From the NCBI GenBank assembly GCA_017516345.1, contig JAFXDC010000008.1:1-50938 (forward strand): 50,938 nt of DNA, written 5' to 3'. Position numbers and translations under genes: made by a program. This DNA comes from Clostridia bacterium. GTDB lineage: Bacteria > Bacillota > Clostridia > Christensenellales > QALW01. Below, in pieces: positions 25,256-33,873 of the stretch; the first letter of the stretch is position 1; every line of letters starts with the position of its first letter. Under the pieces are notes generated by a model, which was not told the origin of the DNA, did no database searches, and saw only the letters and a program-made list of their open reading frames with translations.

Positions 25256-27163
25256 CTATTTTTCCCTTATAAAGAATATTCTTGCCTCTCTGCAGGGCGC
25301 ATCAAAGCGGAGCATGTTGCCGTGCACCTCAAAGCTCTTGCCGTCAGCGTCGGTGACCTCAGGCTCTGTGACCCCCTTAAGCTCAAGCTCTACCCTGCCG
25401 CCCATGGTAAATACCACGGCAACACCCTCCTTTTTGTCAAGGCAGTAAAGCTCGTAGCCTTTATTGGCATCCTTTTCGCTCTTTGCGCCAAGCAAAGGGT
25501 AGAACTCTCCGTACATATACTTAAACACCCTTCTCCAAAGCGCTGTGATCTCCTTTATCCTTTGCGGGTCCTCCCCGTCAAGCCTATCCTCGGCTATGGC
25601 AAGGGTCACCATGGGACTGAACTTGGCACGCATAAGATAATCGTCCCCAAATTCACCTGCATTAAGAGCATTTCTTGTGTAGGGGAGCCATTGCCAAAGG
25701 TTCATCTGCATAAATACGAACCCATCCCCGTCGTCGGGTCGGTTGTCCACGTAGTCGCTGTACTGCAGAGGATTCATCATGCACGCGGTCTCAAGGTCGT
25801 TTCTGCCTCCGCCCGATGCGCAGGAATCCATAAAGCAGCCGTATCTTTTTTTGATATCCCTCATAAGGGTCAGATATCCGCGGCAATATTTATTCTCGGT
25901 CATGCCCCTTCTGCCCTCGGCGTCGTTTTTATCCCAAAGAGGTGCGGGGTCGATGTTGAAATCTATCCTGAATATGGTGACCCCCGCGGTGTCCATAACG
26001 TCAAATATCCTCTGCCTGACAAACGCAAGCAGCTCGGGGTTGCCAAGGTCCATGAGCCGCCACTCAAGCCACAATCCCATCCATTCCTTGCCGTCGTTGC
26101 CCAAAAACCACTCGGGCTTAAATTCCTTGTAATAATTATAAAACTGCTCCATTCTGGCCTCGGGGGTGCGCACCACCTCGGCCTCAAACCAAAGCATAAG
26201 CTCTCTGTTTTCCCGCTTGAGCTCCCTTCCCAGCCACGCAAGCCCATCGGGGAATGCCGCACGATTTACCTCAAGATTGGCACCGTATATCCACAGTCCC
26301 GAGTCGCTTCTGTCGCTCGTTCCGTCGGCACCCCAGCCCGCATCGCACCACCATACGTCGTAATCTATACCGTTTTTGTCATACCAGCCCTTAATGCGCC
26401 TCAGCACCTGCTCGTTAAGCCCGGTGCACGAGCCGTTATACGCCGACACCTTTGCCTCGGGCAGTCTTCCGCCCGGGCGCGACATAAGACAGTCGATAAA
26501 AAACCTGCGCCAGGTGTTAACGGGATCTCCGTTATATAAAAGCACCTGCATAAGAGGGATGCTCAGCACCTCTCCCGCCTCAAGATAGCTCTCAAGCCCC
26601 GCCTGGCCGCCACGGAAGATGACCTCGTCCCCGCTTTGCTCAAGCTCGGCAAACCATCTGCCCTGCCAGGAGAGCACCACCATCCGTCCGCGCTCCGCGC
26701 TTCCCACGCGGTAATATGGAAAATACGAATGAGTGGGTCTGCCGCTGGTGTTTTCCTGCCTGACCTTACCCTCTGCAAGCGCAAACTCAAAGGGCTGATA
26801 CCCTATCTCACTGCCCGACGCCTTATCTCCGTAGTTGCCGTAAAGATGAGCATTGGGAAATGCAAAGCTATACTCCCACATTACGTCGGAGAATATCTCG
26901 GTCCTTTTTTCTGCGATTATCTCCGCCTTCAGGGAAAAGCCGTCTCTCTGCTCCCAATGGGTAAAAAACACCCTGAATTCCGCACCGCTTGCCGTGTGGC
27001 GCGCACTAAGCAGATGCTCCACCCTATCACAATAGGCTCGGCTTGATACCTTGATGCCCTCAAAGCCCTCCTTAAGTCCCTTGTATCTTACGTTTGCATA
27101 AGTAAAGGTAAGCGGAATAAGTGAGAGATCTGTTAAATACTCCTTACAAAAAAGCTCGCTCAT
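25256..27163 (-). CDS. GH36-like alpha-galactosidase (intact copy)
   Basis: 635 residues starting at the ATG at 27163 (GGAGA upstream); the frame is open further but that stretch overlaps the promoter. N-terminal beta-sandwich, then a TIM barrel with WWCDAGWGADG, nucleophile Asp401 in IFRIDFNIDP, and acid/base Asp456 in SCASGGGRNDLET, then the C-terminal beta domain ending REARIFFIREK. These are the GH36/clan-D landmarks; alpha-galactosidase is the likely activity, though GH36 also includes other alpha-galactoside and alpha-N-acetylgalactosamine enzymes. No signal peptide, so it acts on imported oligosaccharides. Duplicate of the broken gene next to it; their last roughly 65 codons are nearly identical while the rest is less so. 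Confidence 0.85.
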   Translation of the reverse strand: MSELFCKEYLTDLSLIPLTFTYANVRYKGLKEGFEGIKVSSRAYCDRVEHLLSARHTASGAEFRVFFTHWEQRDGFSLKAEIIAEKRTEIFSDVMWEYSFAFPNAHLYGNYGDKASGSEIGYQPFEFALAEGKVRQENTSGRPTHSYFPYYRVGSAERGRMVVLSWQGRWFAELEQSGDEVIFRGGQAGLESYLEAGEVLSIPLMQVLLYNGDPVNTWRRFFIDCLMSRPGGRLPEAKVSAYNGSCTGLNEQVLRRIKGWYDKNGIDYDVWWCDAGWGADGTSDRSDSGLWIYGANLEVNRAAFPDGLAWLGRELKRENRELMLWFEAEVVRTPEARMEQFYNYYKEFKPEWFLGNDGKEWMGLWLEWRLMDLGNPELLAFVRQRIFDVMDTAGVTIFRIDFNIDPAPLWDKNDAEGRRGMTENKYCRGYLTLMRDIKKRYGCFMDSCASGGGRNDLETACMMNPLQYSDYVDNRPDDGDGFVFMQMNLWQWLPYTRNALNAGEFGDDYLMRAKFSPMVTLAIAEDRLDGEDPQRIKEITALWRRVFKYMYGEFYPLLGAKSEKDANKGYELYCLDKKEGVAVVFTMGGRVELELKGVTEPEVTDADGKSFEVHGNMLRFDAPCREARIFFIREK

Positions 27164-27200
27164 AAAACGGTCTCCGATCCTTGGTTTATTTCTTATGCTC

Positions 27201-27229
27201 ATTATATAATTTCAACCATCGAAAGTCAA
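27201..27229 (-). promoter_or_regulatory. Promoter of the intact GH36-like gene
   Basis: TTGACT (27224-27229), 17-base spacer, TATAAT (27201-27206) on the minus strand, 37 bases ahead of the ATG. It overlaps the upstream extension of the reading frame, confirming the later start. Confidence 0.82.
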
Positions 27230-27315
27230 TATTAAATGCAAAAGAAATCACATTCTTACGCCGCCGTAAGAAAATAAAAAAAAGCCCCGCCGCCACGAAG
27301 GCGACAGAACCTAAA

Positions 27316-27391
27316 TGGTGGGTCATCGGGGACTCGAACCCCGGACACCCTGATTAAGAGTCAGGTGCTCTACCAGCTGAGCTAATAACCC
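27316..27391 (-). tRNA. tRNA-Lys (CTT)
   Basis: Minus strand GGGTTAT acceptor pairs with ATGACCC, discriminator A and encoded CCA; anticodon loop CTCTTAA flanked by CCTGA/TCAGG gives CTT; T-loop GTTCGAGTC. Seventy-six bases with CCA. The gap 27230-27315 otherwise shows only A-rich sequence. Confidence 0.97.
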
Positions 27392-27397
27392 ATATAT

Positions 27398-27472
27398 TGG
27401 AGCGGAAGACGAGATTCGAACTCGCGACATTCGCCTTGGCAAGGCGACGCTCTACCACTGAGCCACTCCCGC
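27398..27472 (-). tRNA. tRNA-Gly (GCC)
   Basis: Minus strand GCGGGAG acceptor pairs with CTTCCGC, discriminator T and CCA; anticodon GCC in the CTTGCCAAG loop; T-loop GTTCGAATC. Six bases from the tRNA-Lys gene, so they are probably processed from one transcript. The remaining 27473-27618 is AT-rich with no further gene seen. Confidence 0.97.
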
Positions 27473-27618
27473 ATACCCTAAAGCCCCTCGGATGTATCAT
27501 CCTTAGGACAAGTGCAATATTAACACAAAATCTCCATCTTGTAAAGCACTTTTTGCATTTTTACAGGGTTTATTTTTTATTTTTTTGCTTATTTTTATTA
27601 TTTCCGAGCAAAAACCTT

Positions 27619-28584
27619 TTATTCCTTGAGCTTTATAAAATAATCGTAAGACTCCTTTACCGTCTCCCGGGCGCTCTTGAAGCTGTAGCCCAAGGCTTTT
27701 TTAGTTTCTTCACAGCAATATTGCTTGTCCTGACCAAGGCAGGTAAGGGCATATCTTGAAAAGACGGGTCTTTTGCCGCGCAGGGTGTAATAAAGTCCGA
27801 GCACGGGAGCAAGAAAATATACAAGTCCAAAGGGCAGATACGGCGGCAGATGCTTTTTGCCCGAAAGTCCGTTAAGGCAAAGAAACATATCCTTTACCGA
27901 CATATATTCCCCCGTCAAAAGGTAGCACTTGCCCCTCTGACCCTTTTCAGCGGCAAGCACGCACCCCTTTGCCACGTCGCTTACGCTTACAAAGTTGTAT
28001 CCTCCCTTTATATATGCAAGGGGCATGCGATCTATATAGTCCTTTATTACCTGCCCAACACAAGACACCTTAAAATCATTGTCTCCTATGACCGCGCTTG
28101 GGCATACCACGCATCCGTCCAGTCCTCCTTCGGTCTTTTTAAGCGCGTAATTGCTTGCAATGGCCTTGCTCCTTGCGTAGCACCCCACAAGCTCGTCGGG
28201 GTAAAAGCACTCGGGCTCAACTATGCGCCCCTGTGCGCTTATGGCGTCCACGCTGCTTACGTATACCAGCCTTGCCTCCTTTTCCATGCACGCCTGCACG
28301 ATATTGCAGGTGATGTCAACGTTGGCATGGTACACCGCCTCGCTATCCCTTTCGCTTAAGGCTATCATTCCCGCACAGTGGATAACGCAGCAGCCGCGCT
28401 CTATATTTTCAAGAAGAAATCCCACATTGTCAAGAGCGCCCACACGCCTCTCCACCTCGAGTCCCTCAAGGGAAGGGTCGCTCTCTCGCCGCACCAGCAC
28501 TCTGACCCTCTCGCCCATGGATAAAAGCAATCTTACTATATTGTTTCCTATATGTCCCGTTGCTCCGGTAATAACGTACAGCAT
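27619..28584 (-). CDS. NAD(P)-dependent epimerase/dehydratase-type reductase (extended SDR)
   Basis: 321 residues from the ATG at 28584 (AGAGG 5 bases upstream; the GTG two codons earlier is part of that site). GATGHIGNNI is the Rossmann glycine motif; YARSK is the catalytic Tyr-x3-Lys; YVSSVDA is the Ser region; PSAVIGDNDFK and YNFVSVSDVAKGCV are typical of dihydroflavonol-reductase/hydroxysteroid-dehydrogenase-like extended SDRs. The substrate is not identified. It is divergent from the M3 peptidase gene, with promoters 28614-28642 and 28651-28679 back to back. Confidence 0.9.
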   Translation of the reverse strand: MLYVITGATGHIGNNIVRLLLSMGERVRVLVRRESDPSLEGLEVERRVGALDNVGFLLENIERGCCVIHCAGMIALSERDSEAVYHANVDITCNIVQACMEKEARLVYVSSVDAISAQGRIVEPECFYPDELVGCYARSKAIASNYALKKTEGGLDGCVVCPSAVIGDNDFKVSCVGQVIKDYIDRMPLAYIKGGYNFVSVSDVAKGCVLAAEKGQRGKCYLLTGEYMSVKDMFLCLNGLSGKKHLPPYLPFGLVYFLAPVLGLYYTLRGKRPVFSRYALTCLGQDKQYCCEETKKALGYSFKSARETVKESYDYFIKLKE

Positions 28585-28613
28585 ATGCACCTCTTTGACA
28601 TTTAATATATAAA

Positions 28614-28642
28614 AGTATAATATCGGACGAATTTTTTGTCAA
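28614..28642 (-). promoter_or_regulatory. Promoter of the SDR gene
   Basis: TTGACA (28637-28642), 17-base spacer, TATACT (28614-28619) on the minus strand, 30 bases from the ATG. Confidence 0.78.
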
Positions 28643-28650
28643 TACGGCTA

Positions 28651-28679
28651 TTGCAATTAATGAAAATATTTGCTATAAT
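28651..28679 (+). promoter_or_regulatory. Promoter of the M3 peptidase gene
   Basis: TTGCAA (28651-28656), 17-base spacer, TATAAT (28674-28679). The two divergent promoters are only 8 bases apart, so one bound protein could affect both. Confidence 0.78.
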
Positions 28680-28715
28680 ATAAGGTATAATAAATTACAG
28701 CGAAAGGAAATCTCT

Positions 28716-30401
28716 ATGGATAATTTTCACGATATCCCCTATAAGCGTCCCGACATAAAAAAGCTTAAGGAAGCCATAAAGCAATGCATCAAGGACGTCA
28801 AGAATGCAAAAAGCGCCGAGGATCTCATTGCCGCTCTTGAGAAAAACGAGAACGCCACCAAGGAGATGGAGACCTACTACGTTATCGCCTCCATCCGCAA
28901 CACGATGGATACCACCGACGAGTTCTACGACGGTGAGATGCAGTACTTCAACCGCACCGTTCCCGCCCTTATGCCCATCAGCAAGAAGATGACCGACACC
29001 CTCCTTGCCTCCCCCTATATCGGAGCAATAGAGGAAAAATACGGTGTTCAGGTAATTAATCTTTTAAAGGCAGCGGCCGCAATACAGTCCAAAAAGCTGG
29101 TTCCATCACTTATAAAGGAGGGGCTTATCTCCACTCAATACTCCAAGACCGTCGCCTCCTGCACCACCGACTTTAACGGCGAGCAATGTAACTTCTACGG
29201 TCTTTTGCGCCATATGGGCTCCACCGACAGAGAGGTGCGCAAAAGCGCCTTCATCGCCTGGGCGGATATGTACAAGTCCATAAGCGATAAGCTTGATAAG
29301 CAATACGACTCTCTGGTCGCGCTCCGTCACAAAATGGCTAAAAAGCTGGGGTACGATACCTATACCCCCCTTGCATATCTGCAAAGAAGCCGCTTTGACT
29401 ATACCGCCCAAGACGTCGCCGCCTTCCGCGAGCAGGTGCGCACCGTCATCACCCCATTGGTTGCAAAAATGCGTCAAAAGCAGGCAGAGCGCATAGGTGT
29501 GGATAAGCTTCATTATTATGATGAAGAATTCATGTTCCCCGACGGCAACGCCATGCCTATTGGGGATAAGGACTCCATGCTTGCCGCCGCAGAGGAAATG
29601 TATAGCCAGCTGAGCGCCGAGACGGGCGAGTTCTTCTCCTTTATGACAAAGCATAACCTCTTTGATCTTGAAACAAGACCGGGTAAGCACATGGGCGGCT
29701 ACTGCACCTTCCTTTCTCTCTATAAGGCACCCTTCATCTTCTCCAACTTCAACGGCACCAGCGCAGACGTTGACGTCCTCACCCACGAGGCAGGCCACGC
29801 CTTTGAGGCATACACCGCCTCAAGGATACAGCCCATAAGCGATTATTACTCCTCCACAAGCGAGATAAACGAGATACATTCCATGGCAATGGAGCTCTTT
29901 ACCCACCCCTGGATGGATAAGTTCTTTGGCGAGAATGCCGATAAGTATCGCTTTGCTCACCTCTCGGGCTGCATCAGCGTCATCCCCTACCTTACCTGCG
30001 TGGACGAATTCCAGCACGGAGTATACGCTGATCCCAATATGACCGCCAAGGAGCGCCGCACCCTTTGGAGAAGCATAGAGCAAAAATATATGCCATGGCG
30101 CGATTACGACGGAAACGAGTTCCTTGACGAGGGCGGCTTCTGGATGCAAAAGCAGCACATCTTCCTCTATCCCTTCTATTATATCGATTACGCCCTTGCT
30201 CAGCTTGGAGCCCTGGAGCTTTATAACCGTATGCAAAAGGATCGTGACGAGGCATGGGAGAGCTATCTCGAGCTTTGCCGTGCAGGAGGAAGCAAGCCTT
30301 ATCTTGAGCTTTTAAAGCTTGCCAAGCTTTCCAACCCCTTTAAGGAGGGCACCGTGGCAAGCATTCTTGCTCCTCTTGAGGATATTCTGCTTTCCCGTTA
30401 A
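28716..30401 (+). CDS. M3-family oligoendopeptidase (PepF-like)
   Basis: 561 residues with the gluzincin site HEAGH (H357, E358, H361) in DVLTHEAGHAFEAY, then the third ligand region SSTSEINEIHSMAMELF. The long helical N-terminal part, LSLYKAPFIFSNF and the final IDYALAQLGALELY are typical of PepF/M3B enzymes. It cuts short peptides in the cytosol and contributes to peptide turnover. No signal peptide. AAAGGAAA lies about 7 bases before the ATG. Ends just before a promoter for the next gene. Confidence 0.95.
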   Translation: MDNFHDIPYKRPDIKKLKEAIKQCIKDVKNAKSAEDLIAALEKNENATKEMETYYVIASIRNTMDTTDEFYDGEMQYFNRTVPALMPISKKMTDTLLASPYIGAIEEKYGVQVINLLKAAAAIQSKKLVPSLIKEGLISTQYSKTVASCTTDFNGEQCNFYGLLRHMGSTDREVRKSAFIAWADMYKSISDKLDKQYDSLVALRHKMAKKLGYDTYTPLAYLQRSRFDYTAQDVAAFREQVRTVITPLVAKMRQKQAERIGVDKLHYYDEEFMFPDGNAMPIGDKDSMLAAAEEMYSQLSAETGEFFSFMTKHNLFDLETRPGKHMGGYCTFLSLYKAPFIFSNFNGTSADVDVLTHEAGHAFEAYTASRIQPISDYYSSTSEINEIHSMAMELFTHPWMDKFFGENADKYRFAHLSGCISVIPYLTCVDEFQHGVYADPNMTAKERRTLWRSIEQKYMPWRDYDGNEFLDEGGFWMQKQHIFLYPFYYIDYALAQLGALELYNRMQKDRDEAWESYLELCRAGGSKPYLELLKLAKLSNPFKEGTVASILAPLEDILLSR

Positions 30402-30408
30402 AAAACGG

Positions 30409-30437
30409 TTTACTCAAGCATCACAATATGCTATATT
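30409..30437 (+). promoter_or_regulatory. Putative promoter of the 30512 lipoprotein gene
   Basis: TTTACT (30409-30414), 17-base spacer, TATATT (30432-30437), 75 bases before the ATG; moderate match. Confidence 0.5.
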
Positions 30438-30511
30438 GTAATTAGACCGTCAAACAGGAATATATCTTTGTATTTTTCATGTCAATATAAATTATTTAGG
30501 AGGATCATTTT

Positions 30512-32065
30512 ATGAAAAAGCTTCTGGTAGTCTTGATGGCTCTGTGTCTACTGTGCGCAGCGTGCACACCCCAAGGTGCAGACCCCACAGACAACCCTAC
30601 ACAAAACCCCACTCAGGGTACGACCGGCTCCACCGAGGCAGGCGGCACCGCCACCCCCACCCCCGGCTTTATCTGGGAGGGCAAATACGCATCCGTTAAC
30701 GGCGAAAAGGTGGGCATCACCCTTAACTCGGACACCAAGGACGAGGCCGCAAGCAACGTAAGCTTCACCATCTCAAAGGACACCGAGGCCACCCTCACCC
30801 TTAACGATGCATTAAGCGGTCAGTTCAACTATTACTCTCTGCTTTATAAGTCGACCCAGCCCCTTTGGATCTACGTTGGCTACGAGAAGGACGGCGCCCT
30901 CTACGAGGAGCTCTGCTTCCTTGATGCCGCAAGCGAGCCCAAGAACTTCAACAGCTATATCGACGGCTTTATGGACGGCGCAGTTGCCGCAGGCTTCAAG
31001 AGCATCCGCTTTGATAACCGCGGTGACGATACCGCCACCATTGAGCTAGTATCCCTTGCAGTTACCAAAAAGGATAGCATCGACGGCTACGTCTACCTTG
31101 CAAACGATTACATAAAGATCGGCGCCGATCTTGTTTATGGCGGCGCACTTGCATACCTCTCATACGTTAAGGAGCCCGTTGCCCTTGTGGAGATGAACGG
31201 CCGCGCCGAGGTCGGCATAGGATATGCAGACCTCGTAAACGCAGATAAGATCATGTCCACCGACGTAAACCTTCTTAACAACTACGATCCCGGACGTCTT
31301 GTTCAACAGTCCTACTACGGCACCAACGGCGCAAACGACGACTACGAGCCCGGTAACTTCATGGGCAGAGAGTGGAACTATAACCCCGTTATGGGCGGAG
31401 ACCGCGGTCTGTACCACAGCAAGATAGTGGACTTCGAGCTCACCGATACCCACATCTACGTTAAGTGCCGTCCCATGGACTGGGGCAAGGAGAACTCCCC
31501 CACCCTCAGCTATATGGAATCCACCTATTCCCTTGACGGACGCAACCTCATCGTTGATAACCGTTTTGTTGATTACAGCCCCTACAAGCACATGACCTGC
31601 AATCAGGAGCTCCCCGCCTTCTACGTTATCGAGCCTCTGTATCGCCTTGCATACTACGAGGGAAGCAAGACCTGGACAAACGATACCCTTACCTTTAAGG
31701 ACGATCTCCCCTTCTGGGACGGCATATGGCCCAACTTCCGCAGTAAGGAAAACTGGTGGGCATGGGTAAACGGCGATGACGACGGCTTTGGTCTTGGCTT
31801 GTACGTTCCCAACGTAACAAGCGTCACCGGCGGTATCTTCCAGCACGACGGCAAGATAAAGAACGACCCCGCGAAGAGCAGCCCCACAAGCTATATCGCA
31901 CCCCTTACTCAGCTTAAGCTTGTAAACTTCAAGCCCCTTGAGTACTCCTACGCCATCACCTGCGGCCGCTTAAGCGAGATCCGTGCAAGCATCGGAGTAT
32001 TGGCAGAAAATAAGGTCATCGATAACAGCGCGCTCAGGTCGTACTCCAGACCCTCGCGCGGTTAA
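30512..32065 (+). CDS. Secreted lipoprotein with beta-sandwich domain, function unknown
   Basis: 517 residues: MKKLLVVLMALCLLCAAC (lipoprotein-type signal), a Thr/Pro-rich linker (about 20-50, TDNPTQNPTQGTTG), then a large globular region. Strand-rich stretches such as GYVYLANDYIKIGADLVYGG, WNYNPVMGGDRGLYHSKIVDFEL and WAWVNGDDDGFGLGLYVP suggest a sugar-active or sugar-binding beta fold, but no family or catalytic motif was recognised. AGGAGG lies about 10 bases before the ATG. Placed among peptidase, glycosidase and surface genes, it is probably anchored to the outer face of the membrane. Confidence 0.8.
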   Translation: MKKLLVVLMALCLLCAACTPQGADPTDNPTQNPTQGTTGSTEAGGTATPTPGFIWEGKYASVNGEKVGITLNSDTKDEAASNVSFTISKDTEATLTLNDALSGQFNYYSLLYKSTQPLWIYVGYEKDGALYEELCFLDAASEPKNFNSYIDGFMDGAVAAGFKSIRFDNRGDDTATIELVSLAVTKKDSIDGYVYLANDYIKIGADLVYGGALAYLSYVKEPVALVEMNGRAEVGIGYADLVNADKIMSTDVNLLNNYDPGRLVQQSYYGTNGANDDYEPGNFMGREWNYNPVMGGDRGLYHSKIVDFELTDTHIYVKCRPMDWGKENSPTLSYMESTYSLDGRNLIVDNRFVDYSPYKHMTCNQELPAFYVIEPLYRLAYYEGSKTWTNDTLTFKDDLPFWDGIWPNFRSKENWWAWVNGDDDGFGLGLYVPNVTSVTGGIFQHDGKIKNDPAKSSPTSYIAPLTQLKLVNFKPLEYSYAITCGRLSEIRASIGVLAENKVIDNSALRSYSRPSRG

Positions 32066-32115
32066 CACTTATCCTTCGCGATCAAGGCGCAGAATAAAAT
32101 AAAATAAGAGCAAGA

Positions 32116-32157
32116 GCTCGCCCGACAGCATACACAATGCCTCGGCGAGCCCTTTAA
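32116..32157 (+). terminator. Terminator of the 30512 gene
   Basis: GCTCGCC (32116-32122) pairs with GGCGAGC (32144-32150), then CCTTTAATAAT; weak T-run and large loop. Confidence 0.45.
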
Positions 32158-32163
32158 TAATAA

Positions 32164-32192
32164 AAAAACGGACTGCAAATGCAGTCCGTTTT
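32164..32192 (-). terminator. Terminator of rplS
   Basis: AAAACGGACTGC-AAAT-GCAGTCCGTTTT; the minus strand continues with TTTTTTTATTA. Thirty bases past the rplS stop. Confidence 0.88.
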
Positions 32193-32223
32193 ACAGCGCA
32201 AGTACATGCGCAACGCAGCAGGA

Positions 32224-32574
32224 TTATCTGTTCTGGATAAGCTCCTTAACCTTGCTTGCCTTACCAACTCTGTTACGAAGATAATAAAGCTTAGCTCTGC
32301 GTACATGGCCACGGCGAGTGATCTCGATGTGGTCCAGCTTTGGCGAGTGGATCGGGAAGGTACGCTCTACGCCTACGCCGTAGGAAATACGACGGACGGT
32401 GAAGGTCTCTCTTGCGGAACCGTTCTTGCGGGAGATAACAGTGCCTTCAAAAGCCTGAAGTCTCTCACGGGTTCCCTCAACTACCTTAACGAATACCTTA
32501 ACGGTGTCGCCAACCTTGAAATCAGGAATGTTGTCACGAAGCTGTTCAGCCTCAATGGCCTCTATAATGGTCAT
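32224..32574 (-). CDS. rplS: 50S ribosomal protein L19
   Basis: 116 residues, full length; [54 protein letters not shown] and [20 protein letters not shown] are L19 signatures. L19 sits at the 30S-50S interface. AAAGGAG lies 8 bases before the ATG. It is divergent from rbgA, which helps assemble the 50S subunit, and both belong to the classic rplS-rbgA-rnhB neighbourhood. Confidence 0.98.
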   Translation of the reverse strand: MTIIEAIEAEQLRDNIPDFKVGDTVKVFVKVVEGTRERLQAFEGTVISRKNGSARETFTVRRISYGVGVERTFPIHSPKLDHIEITRRGHVRRAKLYYLRNRVGKASKVKELIQNR

Positions 32575-32581
32575 AATTCAA

Positions 32582-32707
32582 AACTCCTTTCCCCAAAGGC
32601 GTTCGTGCTCCCCTAAAAATATTGGTGCGCATTCATTCTGCGCACGAGGACAGAGGACCGCCCGTACTTACTATGGGAGTATATCACAGTCTGTAAAATT
32701 TAGCAAG
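32582..32707 (-). promoter_or_regulatory. rplS promoter and possible structured leader
   Basis: Promoter: TTGCTA (32701-32706), 16-base spacer, TATACT (32679-32684) on the minus strand. The leader then carries a hairpin GTGCGC/GCGCAC (32625-32645), consistent with a ribosomal-protein autoregulatory leader of the L19 type, though this was judged by eye. In the rest of the 369-base gap (32575-32943) lies the rbgA promoter. Confidence 0.45.
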
Positions 32708-32849
32708 CACTTTTTTTCATATCCTCAAAAACATATATCCCCATACTGTATTTTTTGATCCTTCCGTTCTGATTTCCCCCATTTTTCCCCCATATTCTAT
32801 ATATTTATAAGAAAATATATTAAATTATTGTAAATTAACAAATAAGTAC

Positions 32850-32878
32850 TGGAAATTATAAGGATAATATTGTATAAT
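32850..32878 (+). promoter_or_regulatory. Promoter of the rbgA gene cluster
   Basis: TGGAAA (32850-32855), 17-base spacer, TATAAT (32873-32878); a second TATAAT follows at 32887-32892. A CGCGGC/GCCGCG hairpin (32910-32924) sits in the leader. Confidence 0.6.
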
Positions 32879-32943
32879 AAATAATGTATAATAAGGAATA
32901 GTATGCTCACGCGGCTGCGCCGCGAGCTAACGAGGTTTTTAAA

Positions 32944-33873
32944 ATGATAATCAACTGGTATCCCGGACATATGGCAAGCGCCAAGCGTATGATGGAGGAA
33001 AACCTCCGAATCATAGATGCAGTCATCATGCTGTTGGACGCACGCATCCCATACTCCTCCCGAAATCCCGATCTTGATAAAATGCTTCAAAAAAGCAATA
33101 AGCAGGTACTAGTGGTGCTCAATAAGGCCGACCTTGCCGACCCCGAGATGACAAAGCATTGGCTTAAGGAGTTTACCTCCAAGGGCTTTGACGCCCTTGC
33201 GGTAAACGGCGCGGGCAAAAGCCGCAATGAAATACTCTCCGCCCTTGACAGGCTCACCGCACCGGTTCGGGAAAAAGCCGCCGCACGAGGCATGAAAAAG
33301 ACCGTCCGCGTGCTTGTGGCAGGCATCCCAAACGTGGGTAAATCCACCCTTATAAATACCCTTGCGGGCAAGACCCGTGCCAAAACAGGAGACAAGGCCG
33401 GTGTCACCCGCGGTAAGCAATGGATAAGCATCAATAATTATCTTGAGCTTCTTGATTCCCCCGGACTTTTGTGGCCGCGGCTTGATAATCAGACCGCCGC
33501 AAAGCGCCTTGCCTTCGTAGGCTCGGTAAACGACGAAATAACCGACAAGGAGGAGCTTGCCCTGGAGCTTGTGAAGCAAATAAGCCAAAGCTATCCCGAG
33601 CACCTGGTCTCCCGCTACGGCGTAGCGGTGCTGGACGAGCCCATCATGACCTATGAGGCTATATGCCGCAAGCGCGGTCTGCTGCTTAAGGGCAACGAGC
33701 CGGATTGGCTTCGCGGGGCGGTAATGCTTATAGACGAATTCCGCAGCGGCAAAATTGGCAGAATGACCTTCGACCTCCCCTTTGCACTGCTTAAAAACGG
33801 CGGCATCCCCACGGATAACTCTCCGAGCGCTACACCTGCTCTGGCGAGCACCAAGGAGGATCAAAATGGCTGA
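32944..33873 (+). CDS. rbgA: Ribosome biogenesis GTPase RbgA (YlqF)
   Basis: 309 residues. A circularly permuted GTPase: the G4 motif NKAD (VVLNKADLAD) comes before the G1 P-loop (GIPNVGKSTLIN) and G3 (DSPGLLWP). The N-terminal INWYPGHMASAKRMMEE is diagnostic of YlqF/RbgA. It works in late 50S assembly. First gene of the plus-strand cluster; the stop overlaps the rnhB ATG by 8 bases, indicating coupled translation. Confidence 0.97.
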   Translation: MIINWYPGHMASAKRMMEENLRIIDAVIMLLDARIPYSSRNPDLDKMLQKSNKQVLVVLNKADLADPEMTKHWLKEFTSKGFDALAVNGAGKSRNEILSALDRLTAPVREKAAARGMKKTVRVLVAGIPNVGKSTLINTLAGKTRAKTGDKAGVTRGKQWISINNYLELLDSPGLLWPRLDNQTAAKRLAFVGSVNDEITDKEELALELVKQISQSYPEHLVSRYGVAVLDEPIMTYEAICRKRGLLLKGNEPDWLRGAVMLIDEFRSGKIGRMTFDLPFALLKNGGIPTDNSPSATPALASTKEDQNG

